This document shows, in pieces, positions 36,191 through 45,161 of a stretch of DNA of 64,000 nucleotides; position 1 is the first letter of the stretch, and the number at the start of each line of letters is the position of its first letter. This DNA is from Viridibacterium silvisoli (GTDB lineage: Bacteria > Pseudomonadota > Gammaproteobacteria > Burkholderiales > Rhodocyclaceae): NCBI RefSeq assembly GCF_036017035.1, contig NZ_JAYXHS010000001.1:1-64000 (forward strand), read 5' to 3'. The translations under genes and the position numbers were made by a program. The notes below the pieces were generated by a model. The model did no database searches. It saw nothing but the letters and a program-made list of their open reading frames with translations, and was not told where the DNA came from.

Positions 36191-36553
36191 GGAGGCTCCG
36201 ATCAGAAGGGATGGCAGGACTAGGGCTGGCGTCAGGGGGCAAGCAAAAACAACAACGAGGGGCACACGGGCGTGTCCGGCATGCGGACTGCACCAGCGTC
36301 GAGCGGAAATCGCACCACGGCAGGCGCTGGAATACGGTTCAAGCCATTTGCGGCAAGCCGGTGGCACGCATGAAGATCAGCAATGACAGGGGTTTGAAGC
36401 ATGGCAAGAGCCCGATCCATCATGTATACATGAGAGGATACAAGCAGAGTGCGTGCCAGTTTCTTGCCGCAGGAGAGTCCTGTGAAGCGAAAGCCGCAGA
36501 GCGCGGCCGGCCCCTTCTCTACAATGCGGGATCCGCGCTCAGCTCAATCTCAC
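36191..36553. other. Divergent control region between importer and MalY-type gene
   Basis: 363 bases without a gene. It carries the CATGTATACATG operator candidate. No other strong site seen. Confidence 0.55.
36421..36432. promoter_or_regulatory. GntR-type operator candidate in importer promoter region
   Basis: CATGTATACATG is a perfect 12-bp palindrome sharing the TGTATACA core with the atzF site. It could control the importer, the divergent lyase gene or both. Confidence 0.6.
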
Positions 36554-37732
36554 ATGCCCCACCACGACGCCGTGCAGTACGACTTCGACACCCCGCCCGA
36601 TCGCCGCCGCTCGCACAGCATCAAGTGGTCACGGGTGGCCGGCCGCGACGTGATCCCGATGTGGGTCGCCGACATGGATTTCGCCGCCCCGCCACCCGTG
36701 CTGCAGGCACTGCAGACGCAGATCGCCATGGGCGACATGGGCTATGCCGCGCCCTGGCCCTCGCTGATGTCCGCCATCGTCGACGGCATCGCCCGCGATC
36801 ACGACTGGAATATCGATCCCGACTGGATCGTGCTCCTGCCGGGTGTCGTCAGCGGCTTCAACCTCGCCTGCCTGCTGGCCGGCGAACCGGGCGACACGGT
36901 TGCCACCCTGACGCCCGTCTACCCGCCGTTTCTCAGCGCCCCCCACAACGCCGGGCGAAAACTGGTTCGCAGCGACATGGTGCAGGACGGGGCGCAAGGC
37001 GGACGCTGGGTCTGCGATTTCGACGATCTGGCCGCGCGCTGCACGTCCCGCACACGGCTTCTGATGCTATGCAACCCACATAACCCGGTGGGCCGCAGCT
37101 TCAGCCGCGCAGAGTTGTCGCAACTTGGCGAGTTCGCTGTCGCGCGCGACATGCTGATCTGCTCGGACGAAATCCATTGCGGTCTCGTGCTCAACCCAAA
37201 CACCCCGCATATTCCGCTGGCAACGCTGAGCGAAGACATCGCACGTCGCACCATCACCTTGATGGCACCCAGCAAGACCTGGAACATTCCCGGTCTCTCC
37301 TGCGCCTTCGCCGTCATCCCCGACGCTGCGCTACGCCGTCGCTTCCAGCGTGCCGCCGAAGGACTCATGCCGCACACCAATGTCATGGGGCTCATCGCAA
37401 CGGAAGCGGCCTACCGCGACGCGCACGACTGGCGCCTGGCCTTGCTCGACTACCTGCGCGGCAATGCCGAACTCGTACAACGCAGCATCGCCAGCATGCC
37501 GGGCATTCGCACCACGCCAGTCGACGCCACCTATCTGGCCTGGCTGGATTGCCGCGAGCTGCCAAAAGAGAAAACACAAAACCCCATGGCTTTTTTTGAA
37601 GCAAACGGGGTGCTGATGTCCGATGGCCGCGACTTCGGCGCGCCAGGCTTCCTGCGCCTCAACTTCGGTTGCAGCCGGACGCTGCTGAACGAAGCACTGA
37701 CGCGCATGCAGCACGCAATCGCGCATATCTGA
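36554..37732 (+). CDS. MalY/PatB-family PLP-dependent C-S lyase
   Basis: 392 residues from the ATG just ahead of the conserved YDFDTPPDRRRSHSIKW; longer starts add a poorly conserved tail. Fold-type I aminotransferase-like enzyme with PMWVADMDF, LCNPHNPVG, SDEIHCGL and the PLP lysine in APSKTWNIPG. PatB/MalY enzymes cleave cystathionine or related S-conjugates to pyruvate, ammonia and a thiol, and some also act as aminotransferases. No strong ribosome-binding site is visible. Divergent to the ABC importer. A link to the atz regulon is possible through the shared control region but not shown. Confidence 0.88.
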   Translation: MPHHDAVQYDFDTPPDRRRSHSIKWSRVAGRDVIPMWVADMDFAAPPPVLQALQTQIAMGDMGYAAPWPSLMSAIVDGIARDHDWNIDPDWIVLLPGVVSGFNLACLLAGEPGDTVATLTPVYPPFLSAPHNAGRKLVRSDMVQDGAQGGRWVCDFDDLAARCTSRTRLLMLCNPHNPVGRSFSRAELSQLGEFAVARDMLICSDEIHCGLVLNPNTPHIPLATLSEDIARRTITLMAPSKTWNIPGLSCAFAVIPDAALRRRFQRAAEGLMPHTNVMGLIATEAAYRDAHDWRLALLDYLRGNAELVQRSIASMPGIRTTPVDATYLAWLDCRELPKEKTQNPMAFFEANGVLMSDGRDFGAPGFLRLNFGCSRTLLNEALTRMQHAIAHI

Positions 37733-37743
37733 GGGCGCAATGA

Positions 37744-37777
37744 AAAAGGGCGCCCTGCTCGCGCAGGACGCCCTTTT
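37744..37777. terminator. Bidirectional terminator between malY-type gene and HTH-REC gene
   Basis: A 15-bp stem with one mismatch (AAAAGGGCGCCCTGC / GCAGGACGCCCTTTT) and loop TCGC. A- and T-runs on both sides serve both convergent genes. Confidence 0.9.
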
Positions 37778-37795
37778 CAACTATCCAGAAAAATC

Positions 37796-38413
37796 TCAGG
37801 AGCGAGCGCTGCGCTTCTGCGTCTGCACCAGCTTGGCCTGGATATAACCCTTCAGTTCGCGGAACGGGATCGGCTTGTTGTAGATGATGACATCATTCGG
37901 CAAACCGCCTTCCTTCTCGATATCCTCGGCCGACAGCCCCGTCACCGCGATGATGTCCATGTGTGCCAGTTGCGGCTCGCTGCGCAGCTTGCGGATCATG
38001 GCGAAACCATCGAGGCCGGGCATGATCAGGTCAGACACCAGCAGGTCAGGAATCTCGCGGCCGATTTCCAGCAGGCCATCGAAACCGCTGCCGACGATCT
38101 TGACCTCGATCGGCATGTCCCAGGTTGCCAGCGTACGCTGGTACAGGGTCTGCATGACGAGATCATCCTCGGCGACCAGAATGCGCAGGACGCCAGAACT
38201 CGGCGCTGGCCCGTTATGACGCTTGCGCAGGAAGGCTTCCACCGAAGTGATGCGGATGCGCCGATGGCCGCCAGCGGTCTTCCAGGCATCCAGCAAGCCG
38301 TTCTCGACCATCTGCTGGACCGTCCCGAGAGAAACACCCAGCATCTGCGCTGCCTCGCTGGTGCTGCAATACTCGCGATCTGCTGCTTTGCTGCCCTGCG
38401 ATACTTCACTCAT
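37796..38413 (-). CDS. Response regulator with N-terminal MerR/excisionase-like HTH and C-terminal REC
   Basis: 205 residues. Residues about 16-65 are an HTH_17/excisionase-type DNA-binding domain (TSEAAQMLGVSLGTVQQMVENG, with the AGGHRRI wing). Residues 75-195 are a receiver domain with acidic pair Glu82-Asp83, phospho-acceptor Asp128 (LVSDLIMPGLDG), Thr158 and Lys180 (YNKPIP). The order is reversed compared with most response regulators. No kinase gene is nearby, so it is an orphan. DNA-binding is likely; targets unknown. Confidence 0.85.
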   Translation of the reverse strand: MSEVSQGSKAADREYCSTSEAAQMLGVSLGTVQQMVENGLLDAWKTAGGHRRIRITSVEAFLRKRHNGPAPSSGVLRILVAEDDLVMQTLYQRTLATWDMPIEVKIVGSGFDGLLEIGREIPDLLVSDLIMPGLDGFAMIRKLRSEPQLAHMDIIAVTGLSAEDIEKEGGLPNDVIIYNKPIPFRELKGYIQAKLVQTQKRSARS

Positions 38414-38446
38414 GCTCAGTGCCCCAATACAAGGTTCTTGGATTTC

Positions 38447-38941
38447 TTAGAATGGAATGTCATCGTCAAAATCGCCACCGAAGGCGTTCGACGATGGTGC
38501 CGGCGCCTGCTCGCGGCGTGCAGGCGGAGCGCTGCGCTGTTGCGGCGCTTCGTTGCGCGACTGATTGTAGTCGTCGCCGCCGCGGCCACCACCGCCACCA
38601 GCCTCGTCACGCGAACCGAGCATCTGCATCTGGTCGGCACGGATCTCGGTGGTGTATTGATCCACACCTTCCTTGTTGGTCCACTTGCGGGTACGCAGGC
38701 TACCTTCGATATAGACCGGACGGCCCTTCTTCAGATACTGGCCTGCAATCTCTGCCAGACGGCCGTTGAAGACGACGCGATGCCACTCGGTGGCTTCCTT
38801 CTTCTCACCGGTCGACTTGTCTTTCCATGAGTCGGTGGTTGCAACGGTAATCGTGCAGAACGCGTCGCCACTCGGGGCGTAACGCGTTTCCGGATCCTTG
38901 CCCAGGTTGCCGACAAGAATCACTTTGTTTACAGAGGCCAT
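38447..38941 (-). CDS. ssb: Single-stranded DNA-binding protein
   Basis: 164 residues. OB-fold in the first 110 residues (MASVNKVILVGNLGKDPETRY, WHRVVFNGRLAEIAGQYLKKG), a Gly/Asn/Ala-rich linker and the acidic tip DDDIPF that docks partner proteins of replication and repair. The ATG shares one base with the MFS stop (TGATG), so it is translationally coupled to that gene. The placement ssb-MFS with divergent uvrA is familiar in beta-proteobacteria. Confidence 0.97.
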   Translation of the reverse strand: MASVNKVILVGNLGKDPETRYAPSGDAFCTITVATTDSWKDKSTGEKKEATEWHRVVFNGRLAEIAGQYLKKGRPVYIEGSLRTRKWTNKEGVDQYTTEIRADQMQMLGSRDEAGGGGGRGGDDYNQSRNEAPQQRSAPPARREQAPAPSSNAFGGDFDDDIPF

Positions 38942-40344
38942 CAGGCTTCTCCTCCAATCAGGCGCTGTAGACGGCTTTCGTCCCAGCGCTCAGGGTTTAT
39001 CTTGAGTGTTGCTATGCCGCGCTCACGCTCCATCGCCACTTCCCGCACGCCGGGCAGGCTTGCAATGCGCTCGCGCATCAATTCGATGTTTGCATCCGGG
39101 CCCAGCGCGACAGTCTTCACCGTCAATCGGGCGGGCACTTTCATGCTCAGGGCAATCAGGCCCCAAGCAAAGACAAGTGTCACTGTCATGACATTTATCC
39201 AATCAGGCCCCAAATGTACCGCAATCCAGCCGCCAAAGGCACTCCCCGCCGCCACCCCCAGGGCCTGGGTGGTATTGAAAATCCCCAGCGCCGTGCCTTT
39301 TGCCCTTGTGGGCGCAATGCGCGACACCAGGGCAGGCAAGGATGCTTCCAGAATATTGAAGGCGGCAAAGAATAACAGCAGCATTACCACCACATTCAGC
39401 AGACTTTCCATGCCTAGCCAGAGCCCTGCTTGCGAGACCAGTAACATTCCTATACTCGCGATGAACATCTGCTTGGTGCGCCCTTTCCGCTCCGACTGCA
39501 TGATGGCCGGAATCGCCACGACAAAGCTTCCCAGCACCACTGGCAGATAAACATGCCAGTGCTGGCCAAGTGCCAGACCGTGCCGCTCGATGAGCTGATG
39601 CGGCACCACGAGGAACATCGCCGTTTGCAATACATGCAAAGCGAAGATGCCAAAATTCAAGCGCAACAGCTGCGTATCCTTGAGTACCCCCAGCAGGGGC
39701 ACGCGTTCGCGCTGCACTGGCGCATGCGCCGGATCCGGCACGACGCGCAGCAGCAGCGGGATGGCCAGCAAGGCCAGCAGCGCGATCGCAAGGAACATGC
39801 CGCGCATGCCGATCCATGCGTACAAGAGCGGTGACACGACCAGCGAAAGTGAAAATGCCAGGCCGATGGTCGAGCCGATCATGGCCATGATCTTGGTGCG
39901 ATGCTGTTCGCGTGTCAGATCGGAGGCCAGTGCCGTCACAGCGGCCGACACGGCTCCCATGCCTTGCACGGCGCGCGCGGCAATCATCCAGTAGATGGTC
40001 GGCGCCCAGGCAGCCATGACCGAACCCGCTGCAAAAAGCAGCAGGCCGAAAACGATGACGGGCTTGCGGCCGAAGCGATCCGACGCAAGACCAAAGGGCA
40101 GGTACAGGAAGGCCTGCACCAGCATGAAAGCGCCGAAGGCCAGCGAGACGAGCTGGAAGTTGTCCCCGCCAGGCAGGCCGCTGGCAAACACCGAGAACAC
40201 CGGCAACACAAGGAACAAGCCGAGCATGCGCAGGCCGAAAATCGCTGCCAGCGAACCGCCCACGCGCCACTCGAGCGCAGACATCCGGTCAGATTCTGGT
40301 GTGTCAGCAGCGGGCGTGGCGGACATCGGCGAAGTGCGGCTCAT
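38941..40344 (-). CDS. MFS transporter, YajR-like, with C-terminal ferredoxin-like domain
   Basis: 467 residues from the ATG at 40344; an ATG six codons later or a longer frame is possible and none has a strong site. Twelve transmembrane helices with the motif-A loop GLASDRFGRKPVI. After the last helix a cytoplasmic ferredoxin-like domain of about 70 residues (DANIELMRERIASLPGVREV) matches the YAM domain of YajR. Drug or metabolite efflux is the usual annotation, with no proven substrate. Divergent from uvrA and coupled to ssb. Confidence 0.85.
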   Translation of the reverse strand: MSRTSPMSATPAADTPESDRMSALEWRVGGSLAAIFGLRMLGLFLVLPVFSVFASGLPGGDNFQLVSLAFGAFMLVQAFLYLPFGLASDRFGRKPVIVFGLLLFAAGSVMAAWAPTIYWMIAARAVQGMGAVSAAVTALASDLTREQHRTKIMAMIGSTIGLAFSLSLVVSPLLYAWIGMRGMFLAIALLALLAIPLLLRVVPDPAHAPVQRERVPLLGVLKDTQLLRLNFGIFALHVLQTAMFLVVPHQLIERHGLALGQHWHVYLPVVLGSFVVAIPAIMQSERKGRTKQMFIASIGMLLVSQAGLWLGMESLLNVVVMLLLFFAAFNILEASLPALVSRIAPTRAKGTALGIFNTTQALGVAAGSAFGGWIAVHLGPDWINVMTVTLVFAWGLIALSMKVPARLTVKTVALGPDANIELMRERIASLPGVREVAMERERGIATLKINPERWDESRLQRLIGGEA

Positions 40345-40516
40345 GGGTGCAATGGAATTCCGTAACGACGGGCTGCGACAAACAAAGGACCGGCAGCGCC
40401 CGTCGGGGTCAGCCGGCGATTTTAGCAGAGGCGCTCCGTCTGCCCCAGCCATACCACATGCCTTTGCGTGATTCCACTACACACGCACCGTCCCATGCTG
40501 CCTCGCAACACGGGAC

Positions 40517-40545
40517 TTGGTCGGCCCTGTTTGCGAAGCTATAGT
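40517..40545 (+). promoter_or_regulatory. Promoter candidate for uvrA
   Basis: TTGGTC (40517-40522), 17 bases, TATAGT (40540-40545). The -10 is good and the -35 weak. No LexA box (CTGT-N8-ACAG) is visible in the divergent region. Confidence 0.4.
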
Positions 40546-40592
40546 TGCGGGCTACCCAAGGCCCGACGGCCGCTCACATCGACTGGATCGGC

Positions 40593-43496
40593 ATGGACCA
40601 GATCAAAATTCGCGGCGCGCGTACCCACAACCTGAAGAACATCAGCGTGGACATTCCACGCAACCGACTGACCGTCATCACCGGTCTGTCGGGTTCAGGC
40701 AAGAGTTCGCTCGCCTTCGACACACTCTACGCAGAGGGGCAGCGCCGCTACGTCGAATCACTCTCGGCCTACGCACGCCAGTTCCTGCAGCTGATGGAAA
40801 AGCCTGACGTCGATCTCATCGAAGGCCTGTCGCCAGCCATCTCCATCGAACAGAAAGCCACCAGCCACAATCCGCGCTCGACCGTCGGCACCGTCACCGA
40901 GATCCACGACTACCTGCGCCTGTTGTTCGCGCGCGCGGGCACGCCGCACTGCCCTGAGCATCAGTTACCGCTCACTGCGCAGACGGTCTCACAGATGGTC
41001 GACCACGTGCTCGCGCTACCCGATGGCACCGGCGTGATGATCCTCGCGCCCGTCGTCAGCGAACGCAAGGGCCAGCATGAGGAGCTCATTGTCGAGCTCC
41101 GCGCACAAGGCTTCGTGCGCCTGCGAGTGAATGGAGAGATCCACGACATCGACGCTGTGCCAGCACTCGCCAAGACCAGCAAGCACAGCATCGACGTGGT
41201 GGTGGATCGTCTGCGTGTGCGTCCCGACTCGCGGCAGCGTCTAGCCGAAAGTTTCGAGACAGCGCTTGCCCACGCCGAAGGTCGCGCTATCGCACTCGAA
41301 ATGGACAGTGGCAAGGAGCACGCGTTTTCAGCGCGCTACGCTTGCCCCATCTGTGGCTTCGCCGTTCAGGAGCTGGAGCCCCGCCTGTTTTCTTTCAATA
41401 ACCCGGTCGGCGCCTGCCAGAAATGCGACGGCCTCGGCACGCTGGATTTCTTCGACCCGCAACGCGTCGTCGCCCATCCGGAACTCTCGCTCGCAGCCGG
41501 CGCGATTCGCGGCTGGGACAAGCGCAACCAGTTCTACTTCCAGATGCTGCAGGGGCTCGCCGACGCTTACGGCTTTGACGTGGATGACAGCTTCAACTCT
41601 CTCAAGCCTGCCGTCCGTGAAGTCATCCTGTTCGGCTCAGGTACGCGCGCGCTGCCGTTCAAATACCTGTCCGAATCCGGCCGCATGGTCGTCAAAGAGC
41701 ACAGCTTCGAAGGCGTCGTGCCTAATCTCGAACGACGTTACAAAGAAACGGATTCAGTCACCGTACGTGAGGAGCTCTCGAAGTTCCGCAGCGTACAGAC
41801 CTGCCCGACCTGCAGCGGCAGCCGCCTGCGTGCCGAAGCCCGCTACGTGCGCATCGGCGACCGCACCTTGCCCGAGCTCAGCGCCATCCCGATCGGCGAC
41901 TGCCGCGATTATTTCCAGCACACGAGGCTGGAGGGCCACAAGGCGCAGATTGCCGACAAGGTCATCAAGGAAATCGTCGCACGCCTGCAGTTCCTCATGG
42001 ACGTCGGGCTCGACTACCTGAGTCTCAACCGCAGCGCCGATACCTTATCCGGCGGCGAAGCCCAGCGTATCCGCCTGGCATCCCAGATCGGCTCCGGCCT
42101 CACCGGCGTCATGTATGTGCTTGATGAACCCTCGATCGGTCTGCACCAGAGGGACAACGACCGGCTGCTAGGCACCTTGCAGCGCCTGCGTGACATCGGC
42201 AATACGGTGATCGTGGTAGAGCATGACGAAGACGCCATTCGGGCGGCCGATTTCGTCATCGACATGGGGCCGGGAGCGGGAGAGCACGGAGGGGAGATCA
42301 TTGTCGCGGGCAAGCCTGACGACGTGATTGCCGCGGAGACTTCGGTGACGGGCGATTACCTGTCCGGCCGTCGCAGTCTGGCGATGCCGGGCAAACCGGT
42401 GCGCATCAACCCGGAGCGCATCGTGCGGCTCATAGGAGCCCGCGGCAATAACCTCAAGAACGTCACGCTGGAATTGCCAGTCGGCCTGCTGACCTGTGTG
42501 ACAGGCGTATCCGGTTCGGGCAAATCCACGCTGATCAACGATACGCTGTACGCCATCGCCGCACGTGAGATAAACAGCGCGACGACCGAACCCGCAGCCT
42601 ACGAGAAGATTGAAGGTCTGGAATTCTTCGACAAGATCATCAGCGTCGATCAATCGCCCATCGGCCGCACACCGCGCTCGAACCCCGCCACTTACACCGG
42701 CATGCTCACGCCGATACGCGAGCTCTTTGCTGGTGTGCCAGAGTCACGGGCACGCGGTTACGAACCCGGGCGTTTTTCCTTCAACGTCAAAGGCGGCCGC
42801 TGCGAAGCCTGCCAGGGCGATGGCATGATTCGCGTCGAGATGCATTTTCTCGCCGACGTCTTCGTGCCGTGCGATGTCTGCCACGGCAAGCGCTACAACC
42901 GCGAGACGCTGGAAGTGCGCTACAAGGGCAAAAACATCGCCGAGATTCTCGACATGCGCGTCGAGGAAGCACAGCGCTTCTTTGATGCTGTGCCAACGGT
43001 CGCGCGCAAACTCGATACGCTGATGGAAGTCGGCCTCGGCTACATCCGCCTGGGCCAGAGTGCAACAACGCTCTCGGGCGGTGAAGCCCAACGCGTCAAG
43101 CTGGCGCTGGAACTCTCCAAGCGGGATACGGGCAAGACGCTGTTCATTCTCGATGAACCGACGACAGGCCTGCATTTCCAGGACATCGAGATGCTACTCA
43201 AGGTCCTGCATCGTCTGCGTGAACACGGCAATACGATTGTCGTCATCGAGCACAACCTCGACGTCATCAAAACAGCCGACTGGATCGTCGACCTCGGGCC
43301 AGAAGGGGGCGGCCGTGGCGGACAAATCCTTGCTGCCGGCACGCCAGCAGAGATTGCTGCAGCACCAGACAGCTACACCGGCAAGTATCTGCAACGCGTG
43401 CTGGCACGACAGAACGCAACGAATGGCGGCGAAGAGGCCTCCGCGACAAAACCCAAAGCCAGAGCACCACGAAAACCCGCCAGGAAAGACGCCTGA
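40593..43496 (+). CDS. uvrA: Excinuclease ABC subunit A
   Basis: 967 residues from the ATG opening MDQIKIRGARTHNLKN, the standard UvrA N-terminus; the longer frame adds 16 unrelated codons. Two ABC modules: Walker A GLSGSGKSS and GVSGSGKST, signatures LSGGEAQR twice, Walker B VLDEPS and LDEPTT. Zinc-binding cysteine clusters CPICGF/CQKCDG and CEACQGDG/CDVCHGKRY are intact. The C-terminus is a Lys/Arg/Pro-rich tail. UvrA recognises bulky DNA damage and loads UvrB in nucleotide excision repair. Single gene with its own promoter and a shared terminator. Confidence 0.98.
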   Translation: MDQIKIRGARTHNLKNISVDIPRNRLTVITGLSGSGKSSLAFDTLYAEGQRRYVESLSAYARQFLQLMEKPDVDLIEGLSPAISIEQKATSHNPRSTVGTVTEIHDYLRLLFARAGTPHCPEHQLPLTAQTVSQMVDHVLALPDGTGVMILAPVVSERKGQHEELIVELRAQGFVRLRVNGEIHDIDAVPALAKTSKHSIDVVVDRLRVRPDSRQRLAESFETALAHAEGRAIALEMDSGKEHAFSARYACPICGFAVQELEPRLFSFNNPVGACQKCDGLGTLDFFDPQRVVAHPELSLAAGAIRGWDKRNQFYFQMLQGLADAYGFDVDDSFNSLKPAVREVILFGSGTRALPFKYLSESGRMVVKEHSFEGVVPNLERRYKETDSVTVREELSKFRSVQTCPTCSGSRLRAEARYVRIGDRTLPELSAIPIGDCRDYFQHTRLEGHKAQIADKVIKEIVARLQFLMDVGLDYLSLNRSADTLSGGEAQRIRLASQIGSGLTGVMYVLDEPSIGLHQRDNDRLLGTLQRLRDIGNTVIVVEHDEDAIRAADFVIDMGPGAGEHGGEIIVAGKPDDVIAAETSVTGDYLSGRRSLAMPGKPVRINPERIVRLIGARGNNLKNVTLELPVGLLTCVTGVSGSGKSTLINDTLYAIAAREINSATTEPAAYEKIEGLEFFDKIISVDQSPIGRTPRSNPATYTGMLTPIRELFAGVPESRARGYEPGRFSFNVKGGRCEACQGDGMIRVEMHFLADVFVPCDVCHGKRYNRETLEVRYKGKNIAEILDMRVEEAQRFFDAVPTVARKLDTLMEVGLGYIRLGQSATTLSGGEAQRVKLALELSKRDTGKTLFILDEPTTGLHFQDIEMLLKVLHRLREHGNTIVVIEHNLDVIKTADWIVDLGPEGGGRGGQILAAGTPAEIAAAPDSYTGKYLQRVLARQNATNGGEEASATKPKARAPRKPARKDA

Positions 43497-43579
43497 GCCC
43501 ATTCGCGCAAACGCCGCCAACTCCCGGGCAGCAAAATAGTTTGGGGCGTTAAGAGCAAATAAAGCGGCTCAAGAAAAAC

Positions 43580-43607
43580 AAAAAGCCTGCACAAATGCAG
43601 GCTTTTT
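43580..43607. terminator. Bidirectional terminator between uvrA and rplQ
   Basis: Perfect 11-bp stem AAAAAGCCTGC / GCAGGCTTTTT with loop ACAAAT. It ends both uvrA and the alpha ribosomal operon. Confidence 0.95.
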
Positions 43608-43630
43608 GAATACGTGCGGACTACGGCAGC

Positions 43631-44023
43631 TTAGGCTACGACTTCGCCTTCAACAGCCTCACCATCCGGGCGATCCAGCAGTTCGACATACGCCATCGGC
43701 GCATTGTCGCCGACGCGGAAGCCGCACTTCAGGATACGCAGGTAACCACCGTTACGGCTTGCAAAGCGCGGGCCGAGTTCGTTGAAAACCTTGACGACGA
43801 TGTCGCGATCACGCAGGCGGTCGAACGCCAGACGACGATTCGCGAGGCTAGGCTTCTTGCCCAGCGTGATGATCGGCTCGACAACGCGACGCAGCTCTTT
43901 TGCCTTTGGCAACGTGGTCTTGATGACCTCGTGGCGCAGCAGCGAGTTGGTCATGTTGCGCAGCATCGCCAAGCGATGGCTGCTGGTACGGTTGAGCTTA
44001 CGCAGGCCGTTTCCGTGACGCAT
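43631..44023 (-). CDS. rplQ: 50S ribosomal protein L17
   Basis: 130 residues beginning MRHGNGLRKLNRTSSHR, the canonical L17 start, with the conserved MLRNMTNSLLRHEVI segment. It binds 23S rRNA near the exit tunnel. Last gene of the alpha operon, 25 bases after rpoA, closed by a strong terminator. The acidic tail EAVEGEVVA is an ordinary species variation. Confidence 0.98.
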   Translation of the reverse strand: MRHGNGLRKLNRTSSHRLAMLRNMTNSLLRHEVIKTTLPKAKELRRVVEPIITLGKKPSLANRRLAFDRLRDRDIVVKVFNELGPRFASRNGGYLRILKCGFRVGDNAPMAYVELLDRPDGEAVEGEVVA

Positions 44024-44048
44024 TTTCTTCTTCCTCTTTTAACCCAGC

Positions 44049-45029
44049 TTAGCTGAGTTTTTCCAGGCCAGCTGGTGGCCAGTTTTCCAGTTTCATGCCG
44101 AGCGTGAGGCCACGCGATGCAAGAACATCCTTGATCTCGTTGAGCGACTTGCGGCCCAGATTCGGGGTCTTCAGCAGCTCGGTCTCGGTGCGCTGAATCA
44201 GATCACCGATGTAGTAAATGTTTTCAGCCTTCAAGCAATTCGCCGAACGCACCGTCAGTTCCAGATCATCGACTGGACGCAGCAGGATAGGATCGATGCT
44301 CGGTGCGCGTGGTGCCTCGGCAGCGACTGGCGTGCCTTCGAGGTCTGCAAACACCGACAGTTGATCCATCAGCACTCGGGCAGCAAAGCGAATCGCTTCC
44401 TCTGGCTCGACAGCACCGTTGGTCTCGATATCGATCACCAGACGATCCAGATCAGTACGCTGCTCAACGCGAGCGCTCTCGACCTGATAGCTGACGCGAC
44501 GCACCGGGCTGAACGATGCATCCAGCATCACACGACCAATTGTCTTGCTCTCAGCCGACACGGGACGGGTATTGCCAGGCACGTAACCACGGCCTTGCTC
44601 AACGCGAATCTGCATGTCCAGTTTGCCACCTGGCGCCAAGTGAGCGATCACGTGGTCCGGATTGACGATTTCCACGTCGTGCGTCGTCTCGATGTCCGAT
44701 GCCTTGACGACACCTTCACCCGACTTCGACAGACGCAGAACCGTATCGTTACGGCTATGCAACTTGAAAACCACACCCTTGAGGTTCAACAGGATGTCGA
44801 CGACATCTTCGCGAACGCCATCAATGGTCGAGTACTCGTGCAACACGCCATCAATCGACACTTCCGTAGCCGCGTGGCCTGGGAGCGATGACAGCAGAAT
44901 GCGGCGCAGCGCATTACCCAGAGTGTGGCCATAGCCACGCTCAAACGGCTCCATAACCACTTGGGCGTGAACCGGGGAAACGTTTTGAACGTCGATAATG
45001 CGCGGCTTCAGGAGGCTGTTACTCTGCAT
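44049..45029 (-). CDS. rpoA: RNA polymerase subunit alpha
   Basis: 326 residues. N-terminal dimerisation domain to about 235 (PFERGYGHTLGNALRRILLSSLPG), linker, then the C-terminal domain that contacts UP elements and activators (ELTVRSANCLKAENIYYIGDL, TPNLGRKSLNEIKDVL). ATG with AAGGA about 7 bases upstream. It normally follows rpsD; here it follows rpsK directly with a 132-base spacer. Confidence 0.98.
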   Translation of the reverse strand: MQSNSLLKPRIIDVQNVSPVHAQVVMEPFERGYGHTLGNALRRILLSSLPGHAATEVSIDGVLHEYSTIDGVREDVVDILLNLKGVVFKLHSRNDTVLRLSKSGEGVVKASDIETTHDVEIVNPDHVIAHLAPGGKLDMQIRVEQGRGYVPGNTRPVSAESKTIGRVMLDASFSPVRRVSYQVESARVEQRTDLDRLVIDIETNGAVEPEEAIRFAARVLMDQLSVFADLEGTPVAAEAPRAPSIDPILLRPVDDLELTVRSANCLKAENIYYIGDLIQRTETELLKTPNLGRKSLNEIKDVLASRGLTLGMKLENWPPAGLEKLS

Positions 45030-45127
45030 TGCTTATCCTTCTTGCAGTGAATCTTGTCAGGACAAACTCGAACGCCAGATTGGCGCGAGAGAGTTCCACC
45101 ACGAAAACTTTCGTTAATCGCAGCTGG

Positions 45128-45147
45128 CTGCCCGGCTAAGCGGGCAG
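45128..45147 (-). promoter_or_regulatory. Hairpin in the rpsK-rpoA spacer
   Basis: Perfect 7-bp stem CTGCCCG / CGGGCAG with a 6-base loop, located where rpsD would normally lie. There is no U-run, so it is more likely a processing or regulatory structure than a terminator. Confidence 0.4.
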
Positions 45148-45161
45148 ACCATGGACATACC

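Noticed and set aside
40345..40592. Possible LexA box at the uvrA promoter
   Set aside because: CTGT is followed after eight bases by CTAT rather than ACAG, so the symmetry of an SOS box is missing.
45030..45161. Remnant or pseudogene of rpsD
   Set aside because: I read both strands and found no S4-like segment, so a decayed copy is not supported.
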